Shown: positions 50,424 through 56,737 of the stretch, piece by piece
Layout of the letters: each line of letters opens with the position of its first letter
Numbering within the stretch: the stretch's first letter is position 1
Assembly (NCBI GenBank): GCA_014190235.1
Contig: BJGC01000007.1
Location: 19,549 to 83,548 of the forward strand
Direction of reading: 5' to 3'
From: Actinomycetes bacterium
GTDB taxonomy: Bacteria > Actinomycetota > Acidimicrobiia > Acidimicrobiales > Ilumatobacteraceae
Length of the DNA stretch: 64,000 nt
The notes under the pieces: generated by a model
Database searches by the model: none
Seen by the model: only the letters and a program-made list of their open reading frames with translations
Told to the model about the DNA's origin: nothing
Program-made: the position numbers and the translations under genes

Positions 50424-52046
50424 ATGGAAAATCGTTCAATCGGCTGGAACTTTGCCGACATCTGGGAGCACCAAGCAGATCGTTACCCTCTATCACTCGC
50501 GCAATCCCAAGGAGACAGAACATTTACATGGGCGGAGTTTGACCGACGGGCAGACGGCATTGCATTGACTCTTCTGAACGCCGGAGTTGGTCACCAAGAC
50601 AAAGTTGCGCAATACATGACTAACTGCCCAGAGTATGTGGAGTCGATGTTCGGGTTGTTTAAAGCAGCACTGATTCCGATTAACACTAATTACCGATACA
50701 CCCAAGATGAACTCGTCTACATCTGGGATAACTCCGACGCGGTCGCAGTGATCTTCCACGGATCATTCACTGATACCTGTGACACGGTTCGCTCTCGTGT
50801 CCCAAGAGTCAAGACCTGGATCTGGGTCGACGATGCAACGTCTGCGTGTCCAGAGTGGGCGATTCCATACGAGACCGCAGCGGCTAGCGCAACAACACGC
50901 GTGACTGGTCCGTGGGGCCGCAGTGGTGACGATATGTATTTCTTGTACACCGGTGGCACAACAGGAATGCCAAAGGGGGTTATGTGGTTGCAAGACGACA
51001 TGGTGTCAAGCCTTGATGCGGCATCCAAAAATCCGTTGCCAGCTCATGTGGATTGGAGCGCACTCGACGCACGCAGTACAAAACCTGGTCCCATGAACTT
51101 GCCTGCTGCGCCGCTCATGCACGGCACCGGAGCATTCAACGCAATGTGGAACCTTGTTCTCGCCGGTTCTGTCACAACAATGATGGGCCGAAGTTTTGAC
51201 GCCATTGAATTGCTCGACACAGTGCAGCAACATCGCGTCAACAGCATCTCAATTGTTGGAGATGCATTTGCCAAACCAATCCTGCGAGCACTCAATGAAC
51301 ATCCCAACAAGTGGGATATCACAAGTTTGCGCGTAATTATTTCGAGTGGCGTGATGTGGTCGTCCGAGACCAAAGCAGGCTTACTTGAGCACAATCAGCG
51401 ACTCATCATGATTGATAGTCTTGGTTCTTCTGAAGCTGTCGGTATGGCATCCTCTACGACAACAGCCGACGGAAAAGCCGACACTGCCAAATTTAAGTTG
51501 TCGCCAAACACAAAAGTCATCACCGAAGATGGTCGCGAAGTTGTTCCTGGTTCTGGTGAGCGTGGTCGAGTTGCCCTTCGTGGCAGAACATCGATTGGTT
51601 ACTACAAGGACCCAGCAAAGACTGCTGGAACATTTATAGAAATCGGCGGCATTCGCTACACAATTCCGGGTGACTGGGCCGAAGTTGACGCCGATGGCAC
51701 TGTTCGACTCTTGGGTCGAGGCAGTCAATGCATTAACACTGGTGGTGAAAAGGTGTATCCAGAAGAAGTTGAAGAAGCCCTTAAATTGCATCCCTCAGTT
51801 GCTGATGCGGCAGTCGTTGGCGTGCCAGATGAGCGCTTTGGTGAGGCCATCACCGCACTTGTTGAAGCTCGCGACGGACACACCATTGATGAGGCCACCT
51901 TGATTAATCATGTGCGCCAAACTCTGGCTGCCTATAAATCGCCCAAGCGGATCCTTGAGATCGCCACGATCGGACGCGCTCCGAACGGCAAACTGGATTA
52001 CAAGCGCCTCAAATCAGAAGCCTTGGACCGACTCGGACTACTCTAA
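50424..52046 (+). CDS. Acyl-CoA synthetase (AMP-forming)
   Basis: A 540-residue ANL ligase with A3 motif Y-T-G-G-T-T-G-M-P-K-G-V near 178. D-S-L-G-S-S-E-A follows, then G-D-W-A-E and N-T-G-G-E-K-V-Y-P-E-E-V-E. The C-terminal catalytic lysine is in A-P-N-G-K-L-D-Y-K. The ATG at 50424 is preferred over TTG 50415. It activates an acid for the pathway whose divergent partner is the acyl-CoA dehydrogenase. It is followed by a strong hairpin and an SDR gene. Confidence 0.91.
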   Translation: MENRSIGWNFADIWEHQADRYPLSLAQSQGDRTFTWAEFDRRADGIALTLLNAGVGHQDKVAQYMTNCPEYVESMFGLFKAALIPINTNYRYTQDELVYIWDNSDAVAVIFHGSFTDTCDTVRSRVPRVKTWIWVDDATSACPEWAIPYETAAASATTRVTGPWGRSGDDMYFLYTGGTTGMPKGVMWLQDDMVSSLDAASKNPLPAHVDWSALDARSTKPGPMNLPAAPLMHGTGAFNAMWNLVLAGSVTTMMGRSFDAIELLDTVQQHRVNSISIVGDAFAKPILRALNEHPNKWDITSLRVIISSGVMWSSETKAGLLEHNQRLIMIDSLGSSEAVGMASSTTTADGKADTAKFKLSPNTKVITEDGREVVPGSGERGRVALRGRTSIGYYKDPAKTAGTFIEIGGIRYTIPGDWAEVDADGTVRLLGRGSQCINTGGEKVYPEEVEEALKLHPSVADAAVVGVPDERFGEAITALVEARDGHTIDEATLINHVRQTLAAYKSPKRILEIATIGRAPNGKLDYKRLKSEALDRLGLL

Positions 52047-52061
52047 TAATTCGCACAACCC

Positions 52062-52082
52062 CTCAGAATCTCCGATTCTGAG
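52062..52082. terminator. Nine-base-pair perfect hairpin between ligase and SDR
   Basis: CTCAGAATC (52062-52070) pairs perfectly with GATTCTGAG (52074-52082) around a TCC loop, 15 bases after the ligase stop and 19 bases before the SDR start. No uridine tract follows, so it may be a weak terminator, an RNA-processing or stability element, or an operator. An AAGGA ribosome-binding site for the SDR lies just downstream. Confidence 0.5.
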
Positions 52083-52101
52083 CTGACCACACAAGGACAT
52101 T

Positions 52102-53001
52102 ATGAGCACACTCGGATTTGATGGAAAAGTTGCCGTTATCACAGGCGCCGGAGGCGGCCTTGGCCGTCAACACGCATTGCTGTTGGCAAGTCGCGGAGCA
52201 TTTTTGGTCATCAATGATCTTGGTGGCTCTGTTGACGGAAGCGGCTCCGATGCCAGCGCTGCACAAAAAGTTGTCGATGAGATTGTGGCCGCGGGTGGCG
52301 AGGCAGTTGCCAACCATGACAGCGTCTCAACCCCCGAGGGTGGCGAAGCGATTATCAAAACTGCTGTTGACGCCTACGGTCGCGTCGACATTGTGATTAA
52401 CAACGCAGGCATCTTGCGTGACAAAACATTTCACAACATGACGCCTGATCTCGTTGATGCAGTAATTGATGTTCATCTACGCGGGGCATTTAATGTCACG
52501 CGCCCTGCATGGATCTTGATGCGCGAACAAAAATACGGGCGCATTATTAGCACCTCATCTGCCGCCGGAATATTTGGTAATTTTGGTCAGGCCAACTACG
52601 GCGCAGCAAAAATGGGGCTCGTCGGATTCACTCGCGTGTTGGCTCAAGAAGGAGCCAAGCACAACATCAAGGCAAATGCCATTGCGCCACTTGCGCTCAC
52701 TCGCATGACAGAAGCACTGCTCGGACCACTCGGAGAAAAACTCGAACCCGGCTTGATCTCCCCAATCGTTGCTTGGCTTAGCCACGAAGACTGCGATGTC
52801 AGCGGCGAGGTGTATTCGGTCGGTGGCGGTCGTGTTGCTCGCGTGTTCATTGGCGAAACGCCCGGTTATTTCAAGCGCGATCTCACTCTTGAAGATGTTC
52901 GCGATAACTGGGAACAAATTCGCAACACCGAAGGATACGAAATTCCCAATGGAGTTCCGGACGAAACAAAACTCTTCTGGAACGTCCTCAAAGACGCATG
53001 A
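52102..53001 (+). CDS. SDR dehydrogenase, MFE-2 type (second copy)
   Basis: A 299-residue short-chain dehydrogenase: T-G-A-G-G-G-L-G-R Rossmann motif at 15-23, N-D-L-G-G-S-V-D-G-S-G insert, N-N-A-G, S-S-A-A-G and Y-G-A-A-K catalytic set. It is clearly related to the SDR at 34703-35629 through the N-D-L-G-G insert and I-R-A-N/V-N-A-type strand, and likewise probably acts on 3-hydroxyacyl-CoA. The C-terminal 50 residues differ. It is led by an AAGGA site four bases before the ATG. It stands 10 bases before the alpha/beta hydrolase gene. Confidence 0.88.
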   Translation: MSTLGFDGKVAVITGAGGGLGRQHALLLASRGAFLVINDLGGSVDGSGSDASAAQKVVDEIVAAGGEAVANHDSVSTPEGGEAIIKTAVDAYGRVDIVINNAGILRDKTFHNMTPDLVDAVIDVHLRGAFNVTRPAWILMREQKYGRIISTSSAAGIFGNFGQANYGAAKMGLVGFTRVLAQEGAKHNIKANAIAPLALTRMTEALLGPLGEKLEPGLISPIVAWLSHEDCDVSGEVYSVGGGRVARVFIGETPGYFKRDLTLEDVRDNWEQIRNTEGYEIPNGVPDETKLFWNVLKDA

Positions 53002-53011
53002 TTCGTTGCAC

Positions 53012-53872
53012 ATGAGTACTACTACGTACATCAGTTCAACAAATAACGTACAACTTGCCCTTCACGATTTCGGCGGCTCTGGTGGTCCAGTATTCCTTTC
53101 GCATGCCACGGGTTTTCATGCGCATTGTTTTGATCCAATAGCAACACTGCTCCGTGAATCATTTCATTGCATGGGTATCGACTACAGAGGGCATGGCGAT
53201 TCTGAGACAATTGATCCAGGAGACCTGCAGTGGACAGACTATGGCGACGATGCCATTGCTGCTGCACGTGTGATGTTTGCCAACTCCGCAAACACACCTC
53301 TCATTGGAGTCGGACATTCAATGGGCGGTGCTGCGTTGCTCTACGCGGCTCTCCATGAACCACATCTATTTCGCGCGTTATTTGTGTACGAGCCAATTGT
53401 GTTTCCGCCAGACGGTTTTCGCCCACAAGGCACGCCAAATCCAATGATCGAAGCAGCCCGAAAGCGTCGCACCACGTTTGACTCCTACGACGCAGCAATT
53501 GCAAACTTTGCATCCAAACCGCCGATGATAAGTTTCGATCCAGTGGCTCGCGAATCATACGTTCGTCATGGTTTTGCTCAAATGCCCAACGGAACAGTTG
53601 AACTAAAATGTCGTCCCGATACAGAGGCACGCACATACGAAACAGGTGGCAGTGCTCCGCAGTGGCATGAGTTGTCGCGTATCACCACACCAACATGGGT
53701 AATGGCCGGAGTACAACAACCATTTCAAGTATCGTCAATTGCTCCGCTGGCGGCCGCTGAGATGCCCTCATGTACTTATGTTCAATGGGATGAGCTCGGA
53801 CACTTTGGTCCATTCGAACATCCTGCCCACATTGCCGGTTTTGTGGGTCGCACGGCGATGACCTTGCGATGA
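53012..53872 (+). CDS. Alpha/beta-fold hydrolase
   Basis: A 286-residue hydrolase: H-A-T-G-F-H-A (oxyanion side), D-Y-R-G-H-G-D-S-E, nucleophile elbow G-H-S-M-G-G, and a late G-H-F-G-P-F with the histidine. ATG 53012 opens S-T-T-T-Y-I and lies 10 bases after the SDR stop; the longer upstream frame overlaps the SDR and should be ignored. Its stop overlaps the PAP2 gene by four bases. Likely a carboxylesterase or thioesterase; the substrate is unknown. Confidence 0.84.
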   Translation: MSTTTYISSTNNVQLALHDFGGSGGPVFLSHATGFHAHCFDPIATLLRESFHCMGIDYRGHGDSETIDPGDLQWTDYGDDAIAAARVMFANSANTPLIGVGHSMGGAALLYAALHEPHLFRALFVYEPIVFPPDGFRPQGTPNPMIEAARKRRTTFDSYDAAIANFASKPPMISFDPVARESYVRHGFAQMPNGTVELKCRPDTEARTYETGGSAPQWHELSRITTPTWVMAGVQQPFQVSSIAPLAAAEMPSCTYVQWDELGHFGPFEHPAHIAGFVGRTAMTLR

Positions 53873-54402
53873 GAGAGAATAATTTCGTGAGACTCGACTC
53901 GTTAGGCGATCGTCTGCTCGAACCACTGCGCAATCACCGAGTGTCCGTGGCGATCTTTGGCGCGGCAAGCACAATTGGTGACTTCAGCATCATCTGGCAT
54001 GCCATTGGACTGATCCGCTCCATCGGGAGCGTTCATCGATTCGGCCAGGCCCTCGTGCTATCTGTCGTCTTGGGCATTGAAAGTTTGGTTGTCAATCAAG
54101 GAGTCAAGCGACTCTTTAAACGCCAACGTCCCACCGTGTCTGGCGATGATCGTTTCGCCGTGCGCGAGCCACGGACGTCAAGTTTTCCGAGCGGACACGC
54201 ATCGTCTGCTGTTTGTGCAGCAATCGTGCTCACCGCATTTTCTGGATGGCCACTCGGTGCACTGTGGGTTTTCATCGCATTAATTGTTGCCCTAAGCCGA
54301 GCAGTTGTTCGGATTCATCACTTCTCTGACATACTCGGAGGACTCGTCATCGGAGCACTTCTAGGGCTGATTGCACTTCCGTTTGTTCATCAGTTTTCTT
54401 GA
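53869..54402 (+). CDS. PAP2-superfamily lipid phosphatase
   Basis: A 177-residue membrane phosphatase. Its three motifs are all present: K-R-L-F-K-R-Q-R-P (KX6RP), P-S-G-H near 103, and S-R-A-V-V-R-I-H-H-F-S-D with the catalytic histidine. About five helices are predicted. It likely dephosphorylates phosphatidate, prenyl diphosphate or a similar lipid at the membrane. ATG 53869 overlaps the hydrolase stop. It ends the plus-strand run; a hairpin follows. Confidence 0.87.
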   Translation: MRENNFVRLDSLGDRLLEPLRNHRVSVAIFGAASTIGDFSIIWHAIGLIRSIGSVHRFGQALVLSVVLGIESLVVNQGVKRLFKRQRPTVSGDDRFAVREPRTSSFPSGHASSAVCAAIVLTAFSGWPLGALWVFIALIVALSRAVVRIHHFSDILGGLVIGALLGLIALPFVHQFS

Positions 54403-54407
54403 CATCG

Positions 54408-54425
54408 TGTGGAGCGTCCTCCACA
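54408..54425. terminator. Hairpin between PAP2 gene and small convergent gene
   Basis: TGTGGAG (54408-54414) pairs perfectly with CTCCACA (54419-54425) around a CGTC loop. AGCGT/ACGCT (54413-54417 and 54426-54430) offers an alternative stem. It lies between the stops of two convergent genes, consistent with a bidirectional terminator. Confidence 0.5.
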
Positions 54426-54432
54426 ACGCTGA

Positions 54433-54600
54433 TTAAGCGACGGTACTTGTGCTAGTTGCAGTCAACAAACTGCGAACATCAAGCAACACATCTGCGACTT
54501 CACCAGATGACACCAACTCTCGACGCAACATTTCTGCAAGCGCTTTATCAATGACGCTAAGCGCCTCAGTAATTACCGCTGCTTCTTGCTGATCGGTCAT
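54433..54600 (-). CDS. Small 55-residue helical acidic protein, function unknown
   Basis: A short gene reading M-T-D-Q-Q-E-A-A-V-I-T-E-A-L-S-V-I-D and ending with R-S-L-L-T-A-T-S-T-S-T-V-A. It is acidic and strongly helical, with heptad-like Leu/Ala spacing, no membrane segment and no Cys. Evidence that it is real: an AAGGG ribosome-binding site eight bases before the ATG, a clean stop just past the PAP2 terminator-type hairpin, codon use like its neighbours, and its presence in an otherwise unexplained 350-base gap. It could be a small regulator or a protein-protein adaptor. Family unknown. Confidence 0.6.
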   Translation of the reverse strand: MTDQQEAAVITEALSVIDKALAEMLRRELVSSGEVADVLLDVRSLLTATSTSTVA

Positions 54601-54631
54601 TTGCGTCGCCCTTCGTATGGTGTGCTCTTGA

Positions 54632-54686
54632 TTCAGAGATTTTCTGAACTGCTTCTACGGTATCTCGTGCGAGATCCCTAATACCG
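54632..54686. promoter_or_regulatory. Cluster of inverted repeats in the divergent spacer
   Basis: Three overlapping symmetries are visible: TTCAGA/TCTGAA (54632-54637 and 54643-54648), ATCTCG-TG-CGAGAT (54662-54675) and CGGTAT/ATACCG (54658-54663 and 54681-54686). They lie between the small gene (start 54600) and the SDR (start 54754), where regulator-binding sites would be expected. The rest of the 153-base spacer shows only the SDR -10 element. Confidence 0.4.
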
Positions 54687-54741
54687 CATCGTACTCAGGA
54701 CTTCCGTCACCCGCAGTGCATGGTCATCATGTTGAACCTTC

Positions 54742-54747
54742 TAGTCT
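54742..54747 (+). promoter_or_regulatory. -10 element TAGTCT, SDR gene
   Basis: Six bases before the ATG at 54754, with no ribosome-binding site in between, as for a leaderless message. Confidence 0.5.
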
Positions 54748-54753
54748 CAGATT

Positions 54754-55626
54754 ATGGATTTTCAAGGACGTACAACCGTGGTCACTGGAGCAGCAAACGG
54801 CATCGGAGCTGCCCTTTCGAGGCGATTTCATGCTGCCGGAGCAAACGTGGTTCTTGCTGACAGAGATGCGGCCCCTCTTGAGCGGGTGACACAAGAACTA
54901 AACGACATTCGTCTCGGAAGCGCGATTGGCGTTGTTGCTGACATCGGAACCGAGTCCGGAAACATTGCACTCATTAATGCTGCTCGCGCCAAGTTTGGTT
55001 TCATTGATCTGTTTTATGCAAACGCCGGAATCGGTGGCGGAACGGACCTTGAGTCAACTGATGAAGCAATGTGGGAAGCGACCTTCAACATTAATTTGAA
55101 CGCACATCGTTGGGCGGCAAAACACTTACTCGGTGAATGGCTCGCCGAAGGGCGCGGATATTTTTGCAGTACGGCTTCCGCTGCAGGGTTACTCTCGCAA
55201 ATCGGATCTGCTCCGTACTCGGTCACCAAGCATGGTGCGGTGGCATTTGCTGAATGGCTGTCAATCACATATGGAGATCGTGGATTGCGCGTGAGTTGCT
55301 TGTGCCCTCAAGGGGTGAACACCAATCTTTTGAACCCACCCACGACAGATTCAGCCGGCGCTATTGCGCCAAATGCAAGCAGCGCTATTGCGCCAAATGC
55401 AAGCAGCGCTATTGCGCCAAATGGCGGTGACGTTGTGAAGTTTGCTGGAGTGGTTCTTGAGCCTAGTGATGTCGCTGAAGTCGTTTATCGAGCCATTGTC
55501 GACGAGCGCTTTTTGATTCTCCCCCACCCTGAAGTTGCCATTTACGAGCAGCGCAAGGCCGCCGACCGTGACAGGTGGCTTGCTGGCATGCGCAAACTAC
55601 AAGCACGCGTATTTGGGACCCTGTAG
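54754..55626 (+). CDS. SDR oxidoreductase with repeat insert
   Basis: A 290-residue short-chain dehydrogenase: T-G-A-A-N-G-I-G-A Rossmann motif, D-R-D-A after the second strand, A-N-A-G-I-G, S-T-A-S-A-A-G and Y-S-V-T-K as the YxxxK pair, followed by C-P-Q-G-V-N-T. The substrate-binding loop region after N-T-N-L-L-N-P-P carries an odd repeat, A-I-A-P-N-A-S-S repeated two and a half times (residues about 203-224). The DNA repeat is nearly perfect, so this looks like a recent expansion in a tolerant loop. The substrate is unknown. Confidence 0.85.
   Translation: MDFQGRTTVVTGAANGIGAALSRRFHAAGANVVLADRDAAPLERVTQELNDIRLGSAIGVVADIGTESGNIALINAARAKFGFIDLFYANAGIGGGTDLESTDEAMWEATFNINLNAHRWAAKHLLGEWLAEGRGYFCSTASAAGLLSQIGSAPYSVTKHGAVAFAEWLSITYGDRGLRVSCLCPQGVNTNLLNPPTTDSAGAIAPNASSAIAPNASSAIAPNGGDVVKFAGVVLEPSDVAEVVYRAIVDERFLILPHPEVAIYEQRKAADRDRWLAGMRKLQARVFGTL
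55360..55423. repeat. 24-base in-frame minisatellite inside the SDR gene
   Basis: The 24-mer GCTATTGCGCCAAATGCAAG plus CAGC occurs at 55360-55383 and 55384-55407 with no differences. A 16-base third copy follows at 55408-55423. Perfect identity and a length divisible by three suggest replication slippage with coding continuity. Confidence 0.93.
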
Positions 55627-55640
55627 TTCTGATGAATTAA

Positions 55641-55654
55641 CCCCGCCGTCGGGG
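55641..55654. terminator. Short GC hairpin after the SDR gene
   Basis: CCCCG (55641-55645) and CGGGG (55650-55654) pair around a CCGT loop, 14 bases after the SDR stop. It has no uridine tract. It may separate the SDR from the downstream gene, which has its own -10 element (TAATGT) four bases further on. Confidence 0.3.
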
Positions 55655-55657
55655 TCG

Positions 55658-55663
55658 TAATGT
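55658..55663 (+). promoter_or_regulatory. -10 element TAATGT, AttH-like gene
   Basis: Seven bases before the ATG at 55671, which is therefore preferred over TTG 55665. Confidence 0.45.
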
Positions 55664-55670
55664 CTTGGTC

Positions 55671-56696
55671 ATGGCAATACGACTAGATCCTGCTGACGAA
55701 TACATGCACGAGTTAGGACCCGAGTCCAACTTCAACGAAAGCATGTACATCAATTGTTTCGATCCCGCATCAAAAATTGGTGGTTGGTTTCGGATGGGCA
55801 ATCGCGCCAACGAGGGCACTGCAGAGATGACAATCTGTATCTACTTGCCCGATGGTCGAGTTGCTTTTATTTTTAAACGTCCGAGCATCGACAACAACGA
55901 CGCACTCGATGCTGGTGGACTGACTTGGACAATGGTGAAACCATTCGAAGAATTGCGCATCGATTATGTCGGCAAAGTTGTCGTGCTTGATGAACCACAT
56001 CAGATGGCAAATCCAAAAGAAGCATTCGCTAACAATCCATTTTCCGAAGCAGAAGTCCATCTCACATTTACCGGACAAGGAAAGCCAAGCATGTTTGGCG
56101 GAGAACCTGATGTTGCGCACGAAAAACCAGGCGAAGAGTTCGCCAAGGGACACTACGAACAACTCGTCGAAGCAACTGGCAGTATCAGAGTTGGATCAGA
56201 AGAATGGCAGATTAACGGCTGCGGATTACGCGATCATTCGTGGGGGCCACGATATTGGCAAGCACCTTGGTACTACCGTTGGCTGACTGCCAACTTTGGA
56301 AGCGACTTAGGTTTTATGGCCTCTCGTGTCGCCAAAAAAGATGGTCCCGGATCTCGTGGGGGTTTTGTGTGGGACAAAGGTCAAATGCACCTCTGTGACG
56401 ACTGCGAAGTGAGCACCGAGTTTGTCGGAGACGATCAATACCATCAAAAAGTCACAGGCATCTTGCGTTCGTCTCGCTCCAGTAAAGAGTGGCGCTTTGA
56501 AGGCAACGTGATGAGCCTGATTCCGTTGCGCAATCGTCGCCAAGACACAGACGGCAATTGGCTCATGACCCGCATCAGCGAAGGCATGACCCAGTGGACC
56601 ATGACCTCTGGTGAGCACTCTGGTGCAGTGGGTTATGGCTTGTCGGAATACCTTGACCAGATCATCGACGGATCTCCTGTGGGGCTGGCTGAATAG
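55671..56696 (+). CDS. AttH/hydroxyneurosporene-synthase-like (lipocalin-type) protein
   Basis: A 341-residue soluble protein rich in beta strands and aromatic residues. The segment G-L-R-D-H-S-W-G-P-R-Y-W near 185 is the conserved core of the DUF7064/AttH/CrtC-like group, which includes carotenoid 1,2-hydratases. The G-H-Y-E-Q motif, typical of the first calyx, is near 160. No signal peptide. In such families the barrel pair binds a hydrophobic isoprenoid or sterol ligand; that function here is inference. It sits within the lipid-type gene district. Confidence 0.68.
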   Translation: MAIRLDPADEYMHELGPESNFNESMYINCFDPASKIGGWFRMGNRANEGTAEMTICIYLPDGRVAFIFKRPSIDNNDALDAGGLTWTMVKPFEELRIDYVGKVVVLDEPHQMANPKEAFANNPFSEAEVHLTFTGQGKPSMFGGEPDVAHEKPGEEFAKGHYEQLVEATGSIRVGSEEWQINGCGLRDHSWGPRYWQAPWYYRWLTANFGSDLGFMASRVAKKDGPGSRGGFVWDKGQMHLCDDCEVSTEFVGDDQYHQKVTGILRSSRSSKEWRFEGNVMSLIPLRNRRQDTDGNWLMTRISEGMTQWTMTSGEHSGAVGYGLSEYLDQIIDGSPVGLAE

Positions 56697-56725
56697 ATTT
56701 GGTTTCCCCCGACACACCGCCGCCT

Positions 56726-56731
56726 TAGGGT
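56726..56731 (+). promoter_or_regulatory. -10 element TAGGGT, RCC1-repeat gene
   Basis: Exactly six bases before the ATG at 56738. The same hexamer and spacing are found at the P450 gene. Confidence 0.55.
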
Positions 56732-56737
56732 GGGCGT

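Noticed and set aside
52769-53011. N-terminal extension of the alpha/beta hydrolase
   Set aside because: It runs through the 3' end of the SDR in another frame and lacks hydrolase similarity. ATG 53012 starts right before the fold.
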